Source: Isotricha intestinalis
Lineage: Eukaryota > Ciliophora > Litostomatea > Vestibuliferida > Isotrichidae
DNA length: 22,840 nucleotides
Assembly (NCBI GenBank): GCA_023807065.1
Contig: JAJJLU010000693.1
Span: 1-22,840 of the forward strand
Direction: 5' to 3'
Position 1 is the first letter of the stretch, and the number at the start of each line of letters is the position of its first letter. Positions 1 to 9,900 of this stretch are shown here, in pieces. The notes below the pieces were generated by a model. The model searched no databases, was not told the origin of the DNA, and worked only from the letters and a program-made list of their open reading frames with translations. The translations under genes were made by a program, and so were the position numbers.

Positions 1-28
1 AATCCCCAATCCCCAATCCCCAATCCCC
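1..28. repeat. Telomeric repeat, four AATCCCC units
   Basis: Four exact tandem copies of AATCCCC start at base 1 and end at base 28, where ordinary AT-rich DNA begins. A C-rich strand read 5'->3' at a left end is the orientation of a chromosome terminus; the G strand is ATTGGGG. The unit differs by one T from the CCCCAA repeat of Tetrahymena. I believe CCCCAAT has been described for rumen ciliates, but that is from memory. Only 28 bases are present, so the array may be truncated by assembly. Confidence 0.93.
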
Positions 29-552
29 ATGTTTGTTTTTTATTATCTCTTTATCCTATTTATTTATGATAATATGATTTTATATATTTTATTTAAAAAT
101 ATAATTTTATAAAATATTTGATAAATAATATTTTTAGATTCATTAAAATTTAGATCTAAAATAATACACTATAAATAATAAAAAAATTAAAGTTTAAATA
201 AATAGTTAATCTTGAAGCAGAATCATTTTATAAATTTTTAGTTGAAATAAAATTTAATAAAAACAGAAAAAAATAAACAAAATTATTTACCATTCATTAT
301 TGTATTTTATTAAGCAATTTAAGAACAAATTTTTCAATATTTTTTTTGGATTTTTAAATAATAAATAGAAATCTTACAATTTTCAGTATTAGAAATATGT
401 TTAATTATTTTTAAGTTAATAATATGATTATTTTCAAATGAATAGATGATATTTTTATGTTTTTAAATATTTATATAAAAGATTTTGAGTTATAATTAAT
501 ACATTAAAAAATTGATTAAATATTTTTTATTTGATTTTATTTTATTAATATA
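29..552. other. Subtelomeric gene-free stretch
   Basis: About 520 bases between the telomere and the stop of the leucine-rich-repeat gene. No ORF of note on either strand. On the minus strand, around 360-490, there is a run of about 42 stop-free codons without a credible start, with stops on both sides. It could be a trace of decayed coding sequence, or chance. No subtelomeric tandem repeats are seen beyond the telomere. Confidence 0.6.
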
Positions 553-2700
553 TTAAAATTCTTTGTTTTCAAATTTAATTAAGTTTGTTAATTTGAGTAT
601 ATCAGTGTTATATGTAAAAATTTTCTTTTGGAAAACAAATTTCAAATTTTGATTTGAAATTTTCGATTCCAATTTATTTATTTTTTCTGCATTATTTTTG
701 AATAAGTTTAAATAATCTTTTTCAAATTTTGTTCCATAAAATGTCATTTTTTTTAAAGAAGGAGTTTTATAAATAAAATTATAAAACAAATCTAAATCTT
801 CTATACTTTCACATGATAATTCTTCATTAAAACTTAAATTTATTTTATATAATTTTTTAAATTCATTTTTATCTTCTTTTAATTCTTCATTTTCATTTTT
901 TGAAATATACAAAGAAAAAATTTTATTTGTTAATAAATTATAACTTAAATTTAATTTCTTTAAATTGAACAAACCATAATTTCCTTGAAAAAATTTAATA
1001 GCAATTTCACTTGTTAAACCAGTACAAGATAAATTTAAACTTTTTAATGATAATTTAATAGAAGGAGATAACTTTAGATCTTGAAGAACACTACAATTAT
1101 TTTTATTTAATAATAAAGAAAAAACCAACTTTGGCGTTTCAAATTCATAATGTTGTATAAAATCAAATAAATATTTTTTATAATGTTCACAATTTTCTTT
1201 GTTATTTGAAACAAATAAATTTAAACTTAATAAAGCTAATAATTTTTTAGTTTTTATTCTTTCTAAAATTCCTTCAAATAATAAAGAAGTTGTAATATTA
1301 TTATTTGATAAATCTAAAACTTTTATTGAACGAAAAACTCCAAAATTTTCCATAGAAAAAAGATAAATAAAATTATGAGATAAATCCAATAGTTTTAAAT
1401 TATTTAAATCATTATTAGAATCTACAAATTCTTTCAAATTAACATTTCCTATTAAATTATTTGATAAATCAAGAACTTCTAAATTATTTTGCATTTCTGG
1501 ATTTTTAGATAATAATGAAAAAAAATTGTAAAATAATTTATCATTTAAATTACAATTTCTTAATTTTATTTGTTCTAAATGTGTAAAATTTAAATTTTCT
1601 CCAATAAACATATTTTGAATTTGTGTTTTTTTAACACTAAATTTGAATAAGTTAGGACAATTTGGAAATTTTTCAAGATTAAAATTTTTACATTTATTTA
1701 TTTTTATAACTTCTATTTGATTTATTGTATTTTGTTGTAAAAAAGAAAAAATTGAATTCTGTGAGTCATCTATTTTTTTTAATTTTAATTTTTGTAAATT
1801 ATTATAATTTTCTTTTAAAAATTCTGATTCAATTTGAAGTTTTTCTTGATCTGGTTTATTAATATCTAAATAAGAACAAGTATTTTCTTTTTTTTTAGAA
1901 AAATATTTTAAACAAATGTCTTTTAAAATTTTATTATCAATTAAATTAGTTAAATTTAATTTTTGAAAATCTATTTTTGAAAGAATAAATGAATCAAGTA
2001 TTAATTGTGAATTATTATTAATATATTTTTCAAGAGGATTTTTTTCAAAAATTAAAGAAGTATCATTTATGAAATTCGATAAAAGAGAAATATTATCTTT
2101 AATTGATTCAAATAAATTATCTATAATTTCAATAATTAAATCAATTTGTTTAAAAATAGTTCTATCAGCATAATTTATAAAAATTTGCTCTGATGATTTT
2201 CCTATTTTATTCAATTTATTTTCATTTGTTTGAATATAATTGTCAATAAATAAAATATACTGTGAGTATTTTTCTTCAATTTTATTAAGATTATCATTTA
2301 AAAAGGTATTAAAATTATTTTTTAAAGTACTTAATTTTTCATAAACAAAATTATCAAATTGAATTTCTTTTTCATTATTTTCTTTAGAATCATTTTCATT
2401 TATTTCATTTGAATTTAATATACTGTTTTTTTCTTTTGTTAATGATTGTCTAAAAAAAGAATTTCTATTACTTCTTTTTGTATTTGATAATAATATACTT
2501 TCTCTAAATAAATTATTTAAATTTGATGTTTTAGAGTCTTTAAAATATGATTTATTATATAAGTCATCATCATCTCTTCTAATGAAAAAAGAATTAGATT
2601 TCATTAATGTTTCATTTTTTTGAGATATTATTCCTTCATTAGAAGAAGGTTCATTTAAATTTCCGTCTATTATATTATTTTCATTTTTTAGTTTTTCCAT
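553..2700 (-). CDS. Leucine-rich-repeat protein (RI-like repeats)
   Basis: A 715-residue protein, ATG to TAA, and the first gene inside the telomere. Residues 1-110 are Ser/Asn/Glu-rich and probably disordered. Residues 115-300 look helical with no recognised domain. From about residue 300 there are irregular leucine-rich repeats of the long type, with clear cores LEVLDLSNN (about 407-415), LKLLDLSHN (435-443), IKVLDLSNN (459-467), LKSLNLSCT (552-560) and LKKLNLSYN (580-588). Spacing of about 24-30 residues fits ribonuclease-inhibitor-like repeats, which bind proteins. There is no signal peptide or membrane segment, so it is probably cytosolic. The partner cannot be inferred. The sequence on the opposite strand just upstream is decayed coding DNA, so the promoter must lie in or before it. 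Confidence 0.82.
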   Translation of the reverse strand: MEKLKNENNIIDGNLNEPSSNEGIISQKNETLMKSNSFFIRRDDDDLYNKSYFKDSKTSNLNNLFRESILLSNTKRSNRNSFFRQSLTKEKNSILNSNEINENDSKENNEKEIQFDNFVYEKLSTLKNNFNTFLNDNLNKIEEKYSQYILFIDNYIQTNENKLNKIGKSSEQIFINYADRTIFKQIDLIIEIIDNLFESIKDNISLLSNFINDTSLIFEKNPLEKYINNNSQLILDSFILSKIDFQKLNLTNLIDNKILKDICLKYFSKKKENTCSYLDINKPDQEKLQIESEFLKENYNNLQKLKLKKIDDSQNSIFSFLQQNTINQIEVIKINKCKNFNLEKFPNCPNLFKFSVKKTQIQNMFIGENLNFTHLEQIKLRNCNLNDKLFYNFFSLLSKNPEMQNNLEVLDLSNNLIGNVNLKEFVDSNNDLNNLKLLDLSHNFIYLFSMENFGVFRSIKVLDLSNNNITTSLLFEGILERIKTKKLLALLSLNLFVSNNKENCEHYKKYLFDFIQHYEFETPKLVFSLLLNKNNCSVLQDLKLSPSIKLSLKSLNLSCTGLTSEIAIKFFQGNYGLFNLKKLNLSYNLLTNKIFSLYISKNENEELKEDKNEFKKLYKINLSFNEELSCESIEDLDLFYNFIYKTPSLKKMTFYGTKFEKDYLNLFKNNAEKINKLESKISNQNLKFVFQKKIFTYNTDILKLTNLIKFENKEF

Positions 2701-2729
2701 TTAATTAATAATTTAATTTTATACCCATT

Positions 2730-3470
2730 TTGATTAATATTGAAAAATATAAAATATTTTCAATAAAAAAATTAGATTGGAAAAGAATACATTTCTCTTT
2801 TTTATATGATATAATGATTGTTATTTGTGTAAATCTAAAATTCTTTTGTTTTATTATTAATATCATTAATATTTTTTATTTTATTTTACTTAATATAGAT
2901 TATTTTACATCATTTAGATTATGTAATAATTTGAACTAAATGAAATAATTTCTTTAGAAATTTATTAAAAAAAAATACACAAGAGCAATTTTTAATAATT
3001 TAAAAAATGAAGTTGAAAAATATGGAGTTAAAGTAATTCAAGAATATGAAAGTACTTTAAAAAAAATGAAATTTATTTATAATATAGTAATAGTATTTTA
3101 GTATTAAATCAATTAGCTCCTAAAAGATCTGATTATTTAATGAAAACAAATTATTTATGATTATCAAGAATAATATTACTAATATTAACATTTATCAATT
3201 AATTAGAGATGAAAATTTTAATCCCACTGAAATCTTCACTAATAATTCTTTTGAATGATTTTGTGAAATCCAAATTTACATTTATGAAATTATGGTTACT
3301 TATCTTGATTATTCAAAAGTTTATTATTCCTAAAAGAAGATATAGAAAATAATTCTGATCAACTATTAAAAAATAATAAAGTAAGTTTAATAATGTTTAT
3401 ATTTGCATCAATCAGTATAAATTTATTTATTATATAAAAGAATTATTGAGAATATCAAAAGGAATATAGA
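2730..3470 (+). pseudogene. Decayed coding sequence, unknown product
   Basis: One frame is stop-free from 2730 to 2936 (its first codon is TTG, not ATG). It then crosses TAA (2937), TAA (2946) and TAG (2955) and is stop-free again for 47 codons (2958-3098), including the coding-like words NNLKNEVEKYG and VIQEYESTLKK. After TAG at 3099 the coding-like signal moves to other frames: NQLAPKRSDYLMKTN near 3110-3150, then YQLIRDENFNPTEIF near 3190-3235, then EDIENNSDQLLKNNK (3336-3380). That last stretch ends on GTAAGT and would continue after a 35-base intron to TAG at 3468. Frame changes plus nonsense codons point to a pseudogene. I recognise no family. From 3471 to 3668 I see nothing. Confidence 0.5.
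3381..3415 (+). other. Candidate short intron in decayed gene
   Basis: GTAAGT at 3381 to CAG at 3413-3415, 35 bases. The 15 codons before it are coding-like. Joining across it keeps the frame and adds about 17 codons before TAG at 3468. This matches the short introns common in ciliates. No transcript evidence is available, and the surrounding gene looks broken. Confidence 0.35.
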
Positions 3471-3668
3471 CTTCATTCATTTATGAGTCACAAAAAATTT
3501 TTTTATAAAATTGTGAGTATATTTTTAAATGAACAATAATGCTAAATTAATGGAATGAATAATTTAAATAATTTTCAAATGAATAATTATTTTAAAATCG
3601 TTATATTTTAAATAAATCAAACAATTAAGTGAAAAAAATTAAATATAAGAAGAAATATAAATAAATAA

Positions 3669-4295
3669 TTATATACAACATTTTCTTTTTTTTTTAACTA
3701 AACAAATAGAATTTTGATTAATTTTAGTTTTATTTTCAAGACTTGAATTTAAAATATTATCTTGTTCTACCATCTTTTTAGAAATTGTTTCAAAAATTTC
3801 ATAAACATTATAATTATCTTTAGCACTACAATAAAAAAAATTTTCAGAGTTTTTTCCATTAAATTTAATTTTATCTTCTTGAACAACAATTTCATCTTTC
3901 AAATCATATTTATTTCCAACAATAATAAAAGGTAAATTTTCATATTTTTTATTATTATGAATTTGTTTAATCCAATATTTAATATTTTCAAAGGATGAAG
4001 AATTAGTTAAATCAAAAACTAAAACAATTCCATCGGCATTTTTAATATAATTTGGTGTTATACTTCTAAATTTTTCTTGACCTGCAGTATCAAAAATTTG
4101 AAGTGTACATAATATTTCTTCTTCCGAATTTTCATTTAGTTTTATTGTTTTGGTATTTTGTTCGGCTCCTATTGTTGATAATTGACTTTCTTTAAAATCA
4201 TTATTTATCAATCTTTTTATTATACTTGTTTTTCCCACTGTAGAATCACCTAATAATGCTATTTTAAATTTTGCATTTTTTGTTTCATATTCCAT
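3669..4295 (-). CDS. Rab-family small GTPase
   Basis: A 208-residue protein with all five G motifs: P-loop GDSTVGKTS (16-24), effector Thr in TIGAE (41-45), DTAGQE (69-74), NKYD (128-131) and CSAK (156-159). The switch II motif continues as KFRSITPNYIKNADG, the Rab rather than Ras or Arf form. The protein ends KKKRKCCI, a double-cysteine tail for geranylgeranylation, so it would cycle between cytosol and membrane and direct vesicle traffic. Between switch I and the DTAGQE strand there is a slightly long acidic loop (NENSEEE). I cannot assign the subfamily. The TAA directly after the prenyl motif shows that TAA terminates translation here. It is transcribed away from the bZIP gene. Confidence 0.93.
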   Translation of the reverse strand: MEYETKNAKFKIALLGDSTVGKTSIIKRLINNDFKESQLSTIGAEQNTKTIKLNENSEEEILCTLQIFDTAGQEKFRSITPNYIKNADGIVLVFDLTNSSSFENIKYWIKQIHNNKKYENLPFIIVGNKYDLKDEIVVQEDKIKFNGKNSENFFYCSAKDNYNVYEIFETISKKMVEQDNILNSSLENKTKINQNSICLVKKKRKCCI

Positions 4296-4626
4296 TATAC
4301 AATAACAATATTTTTATTTATTTTCATTTTTTTATTTTTATTTTATATGTTAACTTGTTTTTACTAATTATATTTTTTAATTATTGAGCTACAATTTTTC
4401 TTAATTATTTGAACAAAAAAAGCATAAATTCAAATTTATTTATAATTTCATTATTTATTTTGGTTAAAATTTGATTTTTATAAAAAAAAGGAGAAAAATG
4501 TTTTATTTGAAAAAACTTATTAGATATTTAATCTTTGTAAAAATTATTTTTTTGAAATAGTTTTAAAACCAAATTTTAATTATAAATAAATTATTTTTTA
4601 TATTTTTATAAAATAAAAATAACATA
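4296..4626. promoter_or_regulatory. Shared upstream region of Rab and bZIP genes
   Basis: 331 bases between two diverging start codons, so it must hold both promoters and 5' leaders. It is almost all A and T, with long T runs. I see no distinct motif, and TATA-like words are uninformative at this base composition. Both start codons follow A-rich leader sequence. Confidence 0.5.
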
Positions 4627-5031
4627 ATGGATTCGAATTTTGAGGAAAATTTTTTTTCTTTTTCTAATAATAATTTAGAAGACTCTTTTATTAATGATAA
4701 AGATTTATTTCAAATTAATAAAAACTTAGGGAGTGATTTATCAGAAAAATCAAACGAAAATTCAGATGAAAAACAAAACAATGATTTAAGGCAATTAAAA
4801 AAACAAAAAAATAGAATTAGTGCAAAAAAATCAAGAAATAAAAAAAATAAAGAGATCATTACTTTAGTTAATGAAAATAAAAGACTTAGAGAAGATAATT
4901 TAGAATTAAAAAACCAATTAAATCAAATAAAAGATAAATTATCTTTTTTATGTCAAAATGATCTAAAATGCTTTGAAATTTTTTTTTCCTCAAATAAAAA
5001 AGTTACATTTAATATATTTAAGGAATCATAG
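4627..5031 (+). CDS. bZIP transcription factor
   Basis: A 134-residue protein. Residues 1-52 are acidic and Asn/Ser-rich, a possible activation region. A basic region follows at 55-76 with the signature Asn62...Arg70 in NRISAKKSR, which fits the bZIP N-x7-R pattern. Leucine-zipper heptads are Leu80, Leu87, Leu94, Ile101 and Leu108, with Asn/Glu/Lys between them. The domain fits a sequence-specific, dimeric nuclear DNA-binding protein. The protein is short, with only about 25 residues after the zipper. The basic region is slightly unusual in having Ser-Ala where Ala-Ala is common. This is the only gene in the window ending in TAG. Targets cannot be read from the sequence. Confidence 0.88.
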   Translation: MDSNFEENFFSFSNNNLEDSFINDKDLFQINKNLGSDLSEKSNENSDEKQNNDLRQLKKQKNRISAKKSRNKKNKEIITLVNENKRLREDNLELKNQLNQIKDKLSFLCQNDLKCFEIFFSSNKKVTFNIFKES

Positions 5032-5357
5032 GTTGTATTAAAAGTTTTGTAATTAATATTGAAAATGTTTATTTCTTTAGTTTATTGATACAATAGCTTA
5101 ATTTATAAATAAATAAATTCTTTTTTTAAACTATAACTTTTCAAATTGTTTTATTTGTTTTTTATTGTTCCTTATTTTTAAAAAATGCTAAACAAATATT
5201 ATAATTTTTAACTTATCAAAAATTAATTTAGATATTATTGTATTTGTTTTACATTAAATTTCAATTTCAAATTGAAGTAAATAATAAAAAGATTTTTTTT
5301 CTTAAATTTAAAGCTTTTAAAAAAAATAAAACAAAAAATAATCATTTAAAATAAAAA
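5032..5357. other. Intergenic spacer, bZIP to Alba-like gene
   Basis: 326 AT-rich bases holding the bZIP 3' end and the promoter and leader of the next gene, which has the same direction. No open frame or structured element stands out. The leader just before the ATG at 5358 is A-rich. Confidence 0.5.
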
Positions 5358-5696
5358 ATGTCAGATATAAAAGATTTAAGAGTTACCCAATTTGACAATC
5401 CTCCAAAAATAATGTATCTTGCAAAAGAAATGTTATTATCATCAGAAAGAATAAATATAAGTTCAACAACAAATTCTGCAGGAACTGGTGCACGAGCCGC
5501 TGAAAATTTAGTAAGATTTGGTTATGTTACTTATGAAAACGTTAAAACTGAAACTATAATTGAAAAAGAAAGAAAAAGAATTAGATTTGTTATTACTATT
5601 AAAAAAACTCCTGAATTTCTTAAATTATATAAAGAAAATGAAGAAATGAAAAAGAAAAAAGATGAAGAAAGAAAAGCTCAACAAAATCAAAAATAA
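5358..5696 (+). CDS. Alba-superfamily nucleic-acid-binding protein
   Basis: A 112-residue basic protein. Residues 16-90 follow the Alba fold order: strand, helix YLAKEMLLSSERINIS, the turn and helix AGTGARAAENLVRFGYV, then strands VKTETIIEKERKRIRFVITIKK. The long Arg/Lys hairpin between the last strands is the usual RNA- or DNA-contacting arm. The C-terminal 25 residues are a charged Lys/Glu helix. Eukaryotic Alba proteins bind RNA (RNase P/MRP subunits, mRNA regulators) or telomeric and chromosomal DNA, and I cannot choose between these from sequence. The assignment rests on motif pattern only. The small size and short leader fit a highly expressed gene. Confidence 0.72.
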   Translation: MSDIKDLRVTQFDNPPKIMYLAKEMLLSSERINISSTTNSAGTGARAAENLVRFGYVTYENVKTETIIEKERKRIRFVITIKKTPEFLKLYKENEEMKKKKDEERKAQQNQK

Positions 5697-6534
5697 TTTT
5701 TTTTATTTAAATAACTATTATTTAGAGAATAAAAATTTTTTAGGAATAATAAAAATTTGGTTTTATTTTTTTTCATTTAACAATTTTTTTTGTCTTTATT
5801 GATATATGATTATATATTTTATAAAATATATTTTATTAATTAAAAATTTATTTTTTTTTCTAAAAAAATAAAAAAGAATAAAAATATAATTCTGATATTA
5901 ATTAAATAATGAATATTTTTTATATAATGTTATATTGCTAAAAGAATTAATTTGTCGAATGTTTCTAAATTAATATTTGTAATTTAAGAAAATTTGACAA
6001 AAGGATTTTACTATTTTGTTTATTCCCTGAATATAATATAATAACATGATATCTACATTGAAATTAACAGATAATTAAATAAAAGAATATTTATAAACTT
6101 ACTTAAATATTTTTTATTAAAACATTTGTTTATTAAATATATTTTTTTTACCATTTATATTTTGTTCTTTAGAGGTAAACATATTTTCTTATGATTTATG
6201 AAAATTTTTTTTTTCTCTTTTGAATTTTTTTTATTATGAAAATCAAATAAATTTAAATAATTAATAATAGAATTATTAATTATTTAATGACTTATTTATA
6301 TTTTTCTCTATATTTACAAATTAAATTATTAATAATTAAACTTTAATTGTTTTTTCTTCTATATTCATTATGAAATTATAAAATATTCAATATGATTATT
6401 TTATTTATGATGAAAAAAGAAATTATAAATAATAAAATATTTATTAATTAATCAAATAAAATCTTAACTTTATTATGAACTTTTACTATTTATTGAAAGG
6501 CAATAAATTTTGTAAATATAAATATAAATCATAA
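5697..6534. other. Long gene-free region upstream of Vps8-like gene
   Basis: About 840 bases, mostly A and T, with long T tracts at 5760-5780, 5850-5860, 6140-6150 and 6208-6232. No intact gene, RNA gene or repeat is visible on either strand. Frames here break every 5-15 codons, about what random sequence of this composition would give. A possible backward continuation of the decayed frame at 6535 can be followed to about 6361, but it is no better than chance there. Confidence 0.5.
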
Positions 6535-6747
6535 TATGGAATAAAAAAAGATAATAATAAATAATTTAATATAAGTCCTAATATTGAACTTGTTTTATAT
6601 GAAAAAGAAAATTAGGAAATAATTGAAGATTAGAAATTTTGTTGGTTTTCAAAGAATGTTTTGGGTTAAACTGAATCTGAATATGGAATGAAAAAATCAT
6701 ATTAAAACAATAATTCATTTAAAAATGTTTTTTCAAAAATGATATAA
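6535..6747 (+). pseudogene. Decayed coding fragment, unknown product
   Basis: One frame shows coding-type composition, with G enriched at first codon positions, although it is broken by TAA (6562), TAG (6613), TAG (6631), TAA (6667), TAA (6703) and TAA (6745). Recognisable peptide stretches are FNISPNIELVLYEKEN (6565-6612), KFCWFSKNVLG (6634-6666) and TESEYGMKKSY (6670-6702). There is no frameshift over about 200 bases and no TGA. Each stop could be a former Gln codon after one C-to-T change. I do not recognise the family. From 6748 to 6959 the sequence is the AT-rich leader and promoter of the next gene. Confidence 0.42.
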
Positions 6748-6959
6748 AAAAGTATTATTTTTGAAATTTATTTAATTCTCAAAATTATGATATTAAGTTT
6801 TTCCTCTTTTAGGAAATTTTAATAAAATAAATTATTTAATCTCAATTCATTGAATCTTTGTTTCATTAAACTTTTTGTTAAGCATTAAAATAAATAAAAA
6901 ATATTATATCATTCATATTTTTTTTATGAATTATTTTTTAGAATTTAAGCATCAAAAAA

Positions 6960-9900
6960 ATGGAAGATAAAAAAATATTAAATGAAATCCATAAAGAACT
7001 AAATAATCCTGATATTGAAAATTATATTATAGGAAAAAATGGGGATGATACTTTTGGAAATATTATTAAAAAAACAAAACAAATAGAAAAGTCCTTTTTA
7101 TCATATAAATTAAATGAAGATTTATTTAATTTTTTAAACTTAGATGAAATTATAAAAGAACCTTTATTACAAAATGAAAAAATTTCTTTAGATAACGAGC
7201 AGTTAATATCAGAAAAGCCTTTAATTTCTCAAAATCAAAAAATTAATTTTTTAGACCAAGATATGAAAAATATTTTAGATAGTTTAGATGAAATATGCAA
7301 TGTAGACTTAAAAATGGATAACATTGAAGTTCAATTAGTTGATCCTATAATCTATTTTAACAATGAAAATGAATTAAATGATGATTCTAAAAATATTATA
7401 ATTAATAATGAAACAAGATTTAATTTATATGAAAATAATAATGACCAGAATTTAAATAGTGATAAAGAATTAACTTTTAGAGAAACAATTTTTGAAAAAA
7501 GAAAAACAATTTATGAAAAAGAATATATCAAAAAAATTTCTTCGTTAAAAAATAAAGAAGATTCTCAAAGTGAAAATTTAAGTGAAGACATTATAAATGA
7601 AAATAATAAAAAAGAAAATTTATCACCTATTAATTATATAAATATGTTAGAATCAATAAATGAAAAAAACAACGAAAAAGAAATAGATTTGAATGATTAT
7701 TATTCTTTAGAAATATATAAATCAAAAAATGAATTAAATATCGATATATTAAAAAGTATCCCAAATGACAATTTATTTAATTCTATTAATAAAATAAAAG
7801 AAAAATTTAATTGTTTTATTGTCAATAAATTAAATACTTTAATTTATATTGGTTCTTCAGAAGGAAATTTATATAAATTTGAAATTTTAACAGGAGAATT
7901 AAAAGAAACAATAAATACAAAGGAAAGTGAAATTTTAAGTCTTAGTTTATATAATAATTACCTTGTGACAGGACATAAAAATGGAATAATATTAATTTTA
8001 CAAGATAATAAAATCATAGATACTATTAAAGAAAATTCATCTATTATTTTTGTTGATTTTTTAAAAATAAATTTAACAAAAAAAAAATTTGAATTAATCA
8101 CTTCTGATTTAGAAGGGAATGTTAAATTAATAATAAGAGCAAAATCCTTTTTTCTAAATAGAAATATTACAGAAACGATTTTTGAATCTAAAAAAACTCC
8201 AATTTATAATATTATAATAAATAATAAAGAAGAAGATTTATCAAAAACAAAAAAGAAAAATATGATTTTTGCTTTTTGTTCAATATTTAATGTTACTTTA
8301 AAAAAAATTTCAAGAAATCAAAAAAAAGTTGAAGAAAAATTCCAAATTTTTCCTTCGGATAATAATTTAGAAGGAGAAATTCCAGATTGTTGTTTTGGAA
8401 AAGGATTTATTTTATTAGATAAAATAAATAAAGATTCATTTAAAGAATTAAATTTATTTTTAGTGAGTTGGGGAAAGGAAATTTCAATTTATTCAACTTT
8501 AAATGACGAAAAAAGTTTAAAAGATTATCAATTTATTCACAAATATGTTAATGATACTCAAATTATAAAAGTAGGATATTTATCCAATTCTTTTATTTAT
8601 ATTATTGATCTAAAATTTAATTTAAAAATATTAACAACTTATAATCTAAATGACAACACATACGAAATAAATGAACAAATTAAATTTAATGTAATTACAA
8701 TTAAAAATTTAGATTTAAAAAGTAATGGATATTTATATTATATAATAAATGATATTAAAACAAATACAATTTTTTATTCTAAAAATATATTATCTTATGA
8801 CAAAGGTTTAATTATAATTGGAAATAAAGGAATAAATTTATTTGAACTTTTAAATTGGGAAGATATATTAAATTCTTTTTGTGAAAAAAAAGAATTTGAA
8901 AAAATGTTTTGTTTGGGATATATAATTTTTAATGATTCAAGTATAATTTCAAAAATAAATGGAAATTATTTGGAAAAATATAAAGATAAATTAAGTTTTG
9001 GTTTAATTCATAAATATTATTCTCAAATGATAGAAACTGAAAATAAAAACAATATAATAAAAGCTATTAAAATTTGTATTGAATTTTGTATTAAATCAAA
9101 TTTAATAAATACTTTAATTGATTTTTTTCATATAATAAAATATTCTAAAAATGAAGAAACTTTTTTTGAATTATTCACAGATTATATTATGAATGGTGAT
9201 TTGATTAATATAAGTGAAATAGATGAAAATTTTCTAAAAAAGTATATTGAATATTATATAAATAAAAAAGAAAAATTGAAGTTATCTTCAATTTTATTAA
9301 AATTTAATACTTTAGTTTTAATTAAATATGACATATTAGAATTAATTACTAAAAATGATTTATTAAATCCTTATATTTACATTTGTATGAATGCAAAATT
9401 AGTAGAATTTGATTATTATAAACCTATTATATATATGTTTGGAATTTTTGAAGAAAAATATGAAAATTGTAATTATTCAACTTTTATCATTTTTCATAAC
9501 GAAAAATTTTATAATGAAGAATTATTATCATGTAAACAATATTTTAAGCATAAATTATTTTGGTATATGGATTTATGTTTAAAAGGAATTAAATATCCTT
9601 CATTAAAATCAATAGAAAAGGAAAATCATGAGAATATCGTAAAAAAAATTAGTTTATTTTTAATCAATGAAAAAACTTTAGATAGTCTTTTATTATTTGA
9701 TTCATTTACTTATTTCAGTATTTTTAGTCAATTATATTTCAATAATAATTTATATACAATTATTAATAGTGATTATCCAGAAGATATAATTTATTCAGTT
9801 GGATTAGTAAATTTAAAAAAGAATAAAATAACACCAAAATATTTAATATATAAATTAACAAATTATATAAAAAAAATAGAAAATGAAAATTTTTATATAA

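Noticed and set aside
2730..2939. A 69-residue plus-strand open frame as an independent gene
   Set aside because: It begins with TTG, has no domain, is mostly hydrophobic AT-rich codons, and runs straight into the decayed frame that follows.
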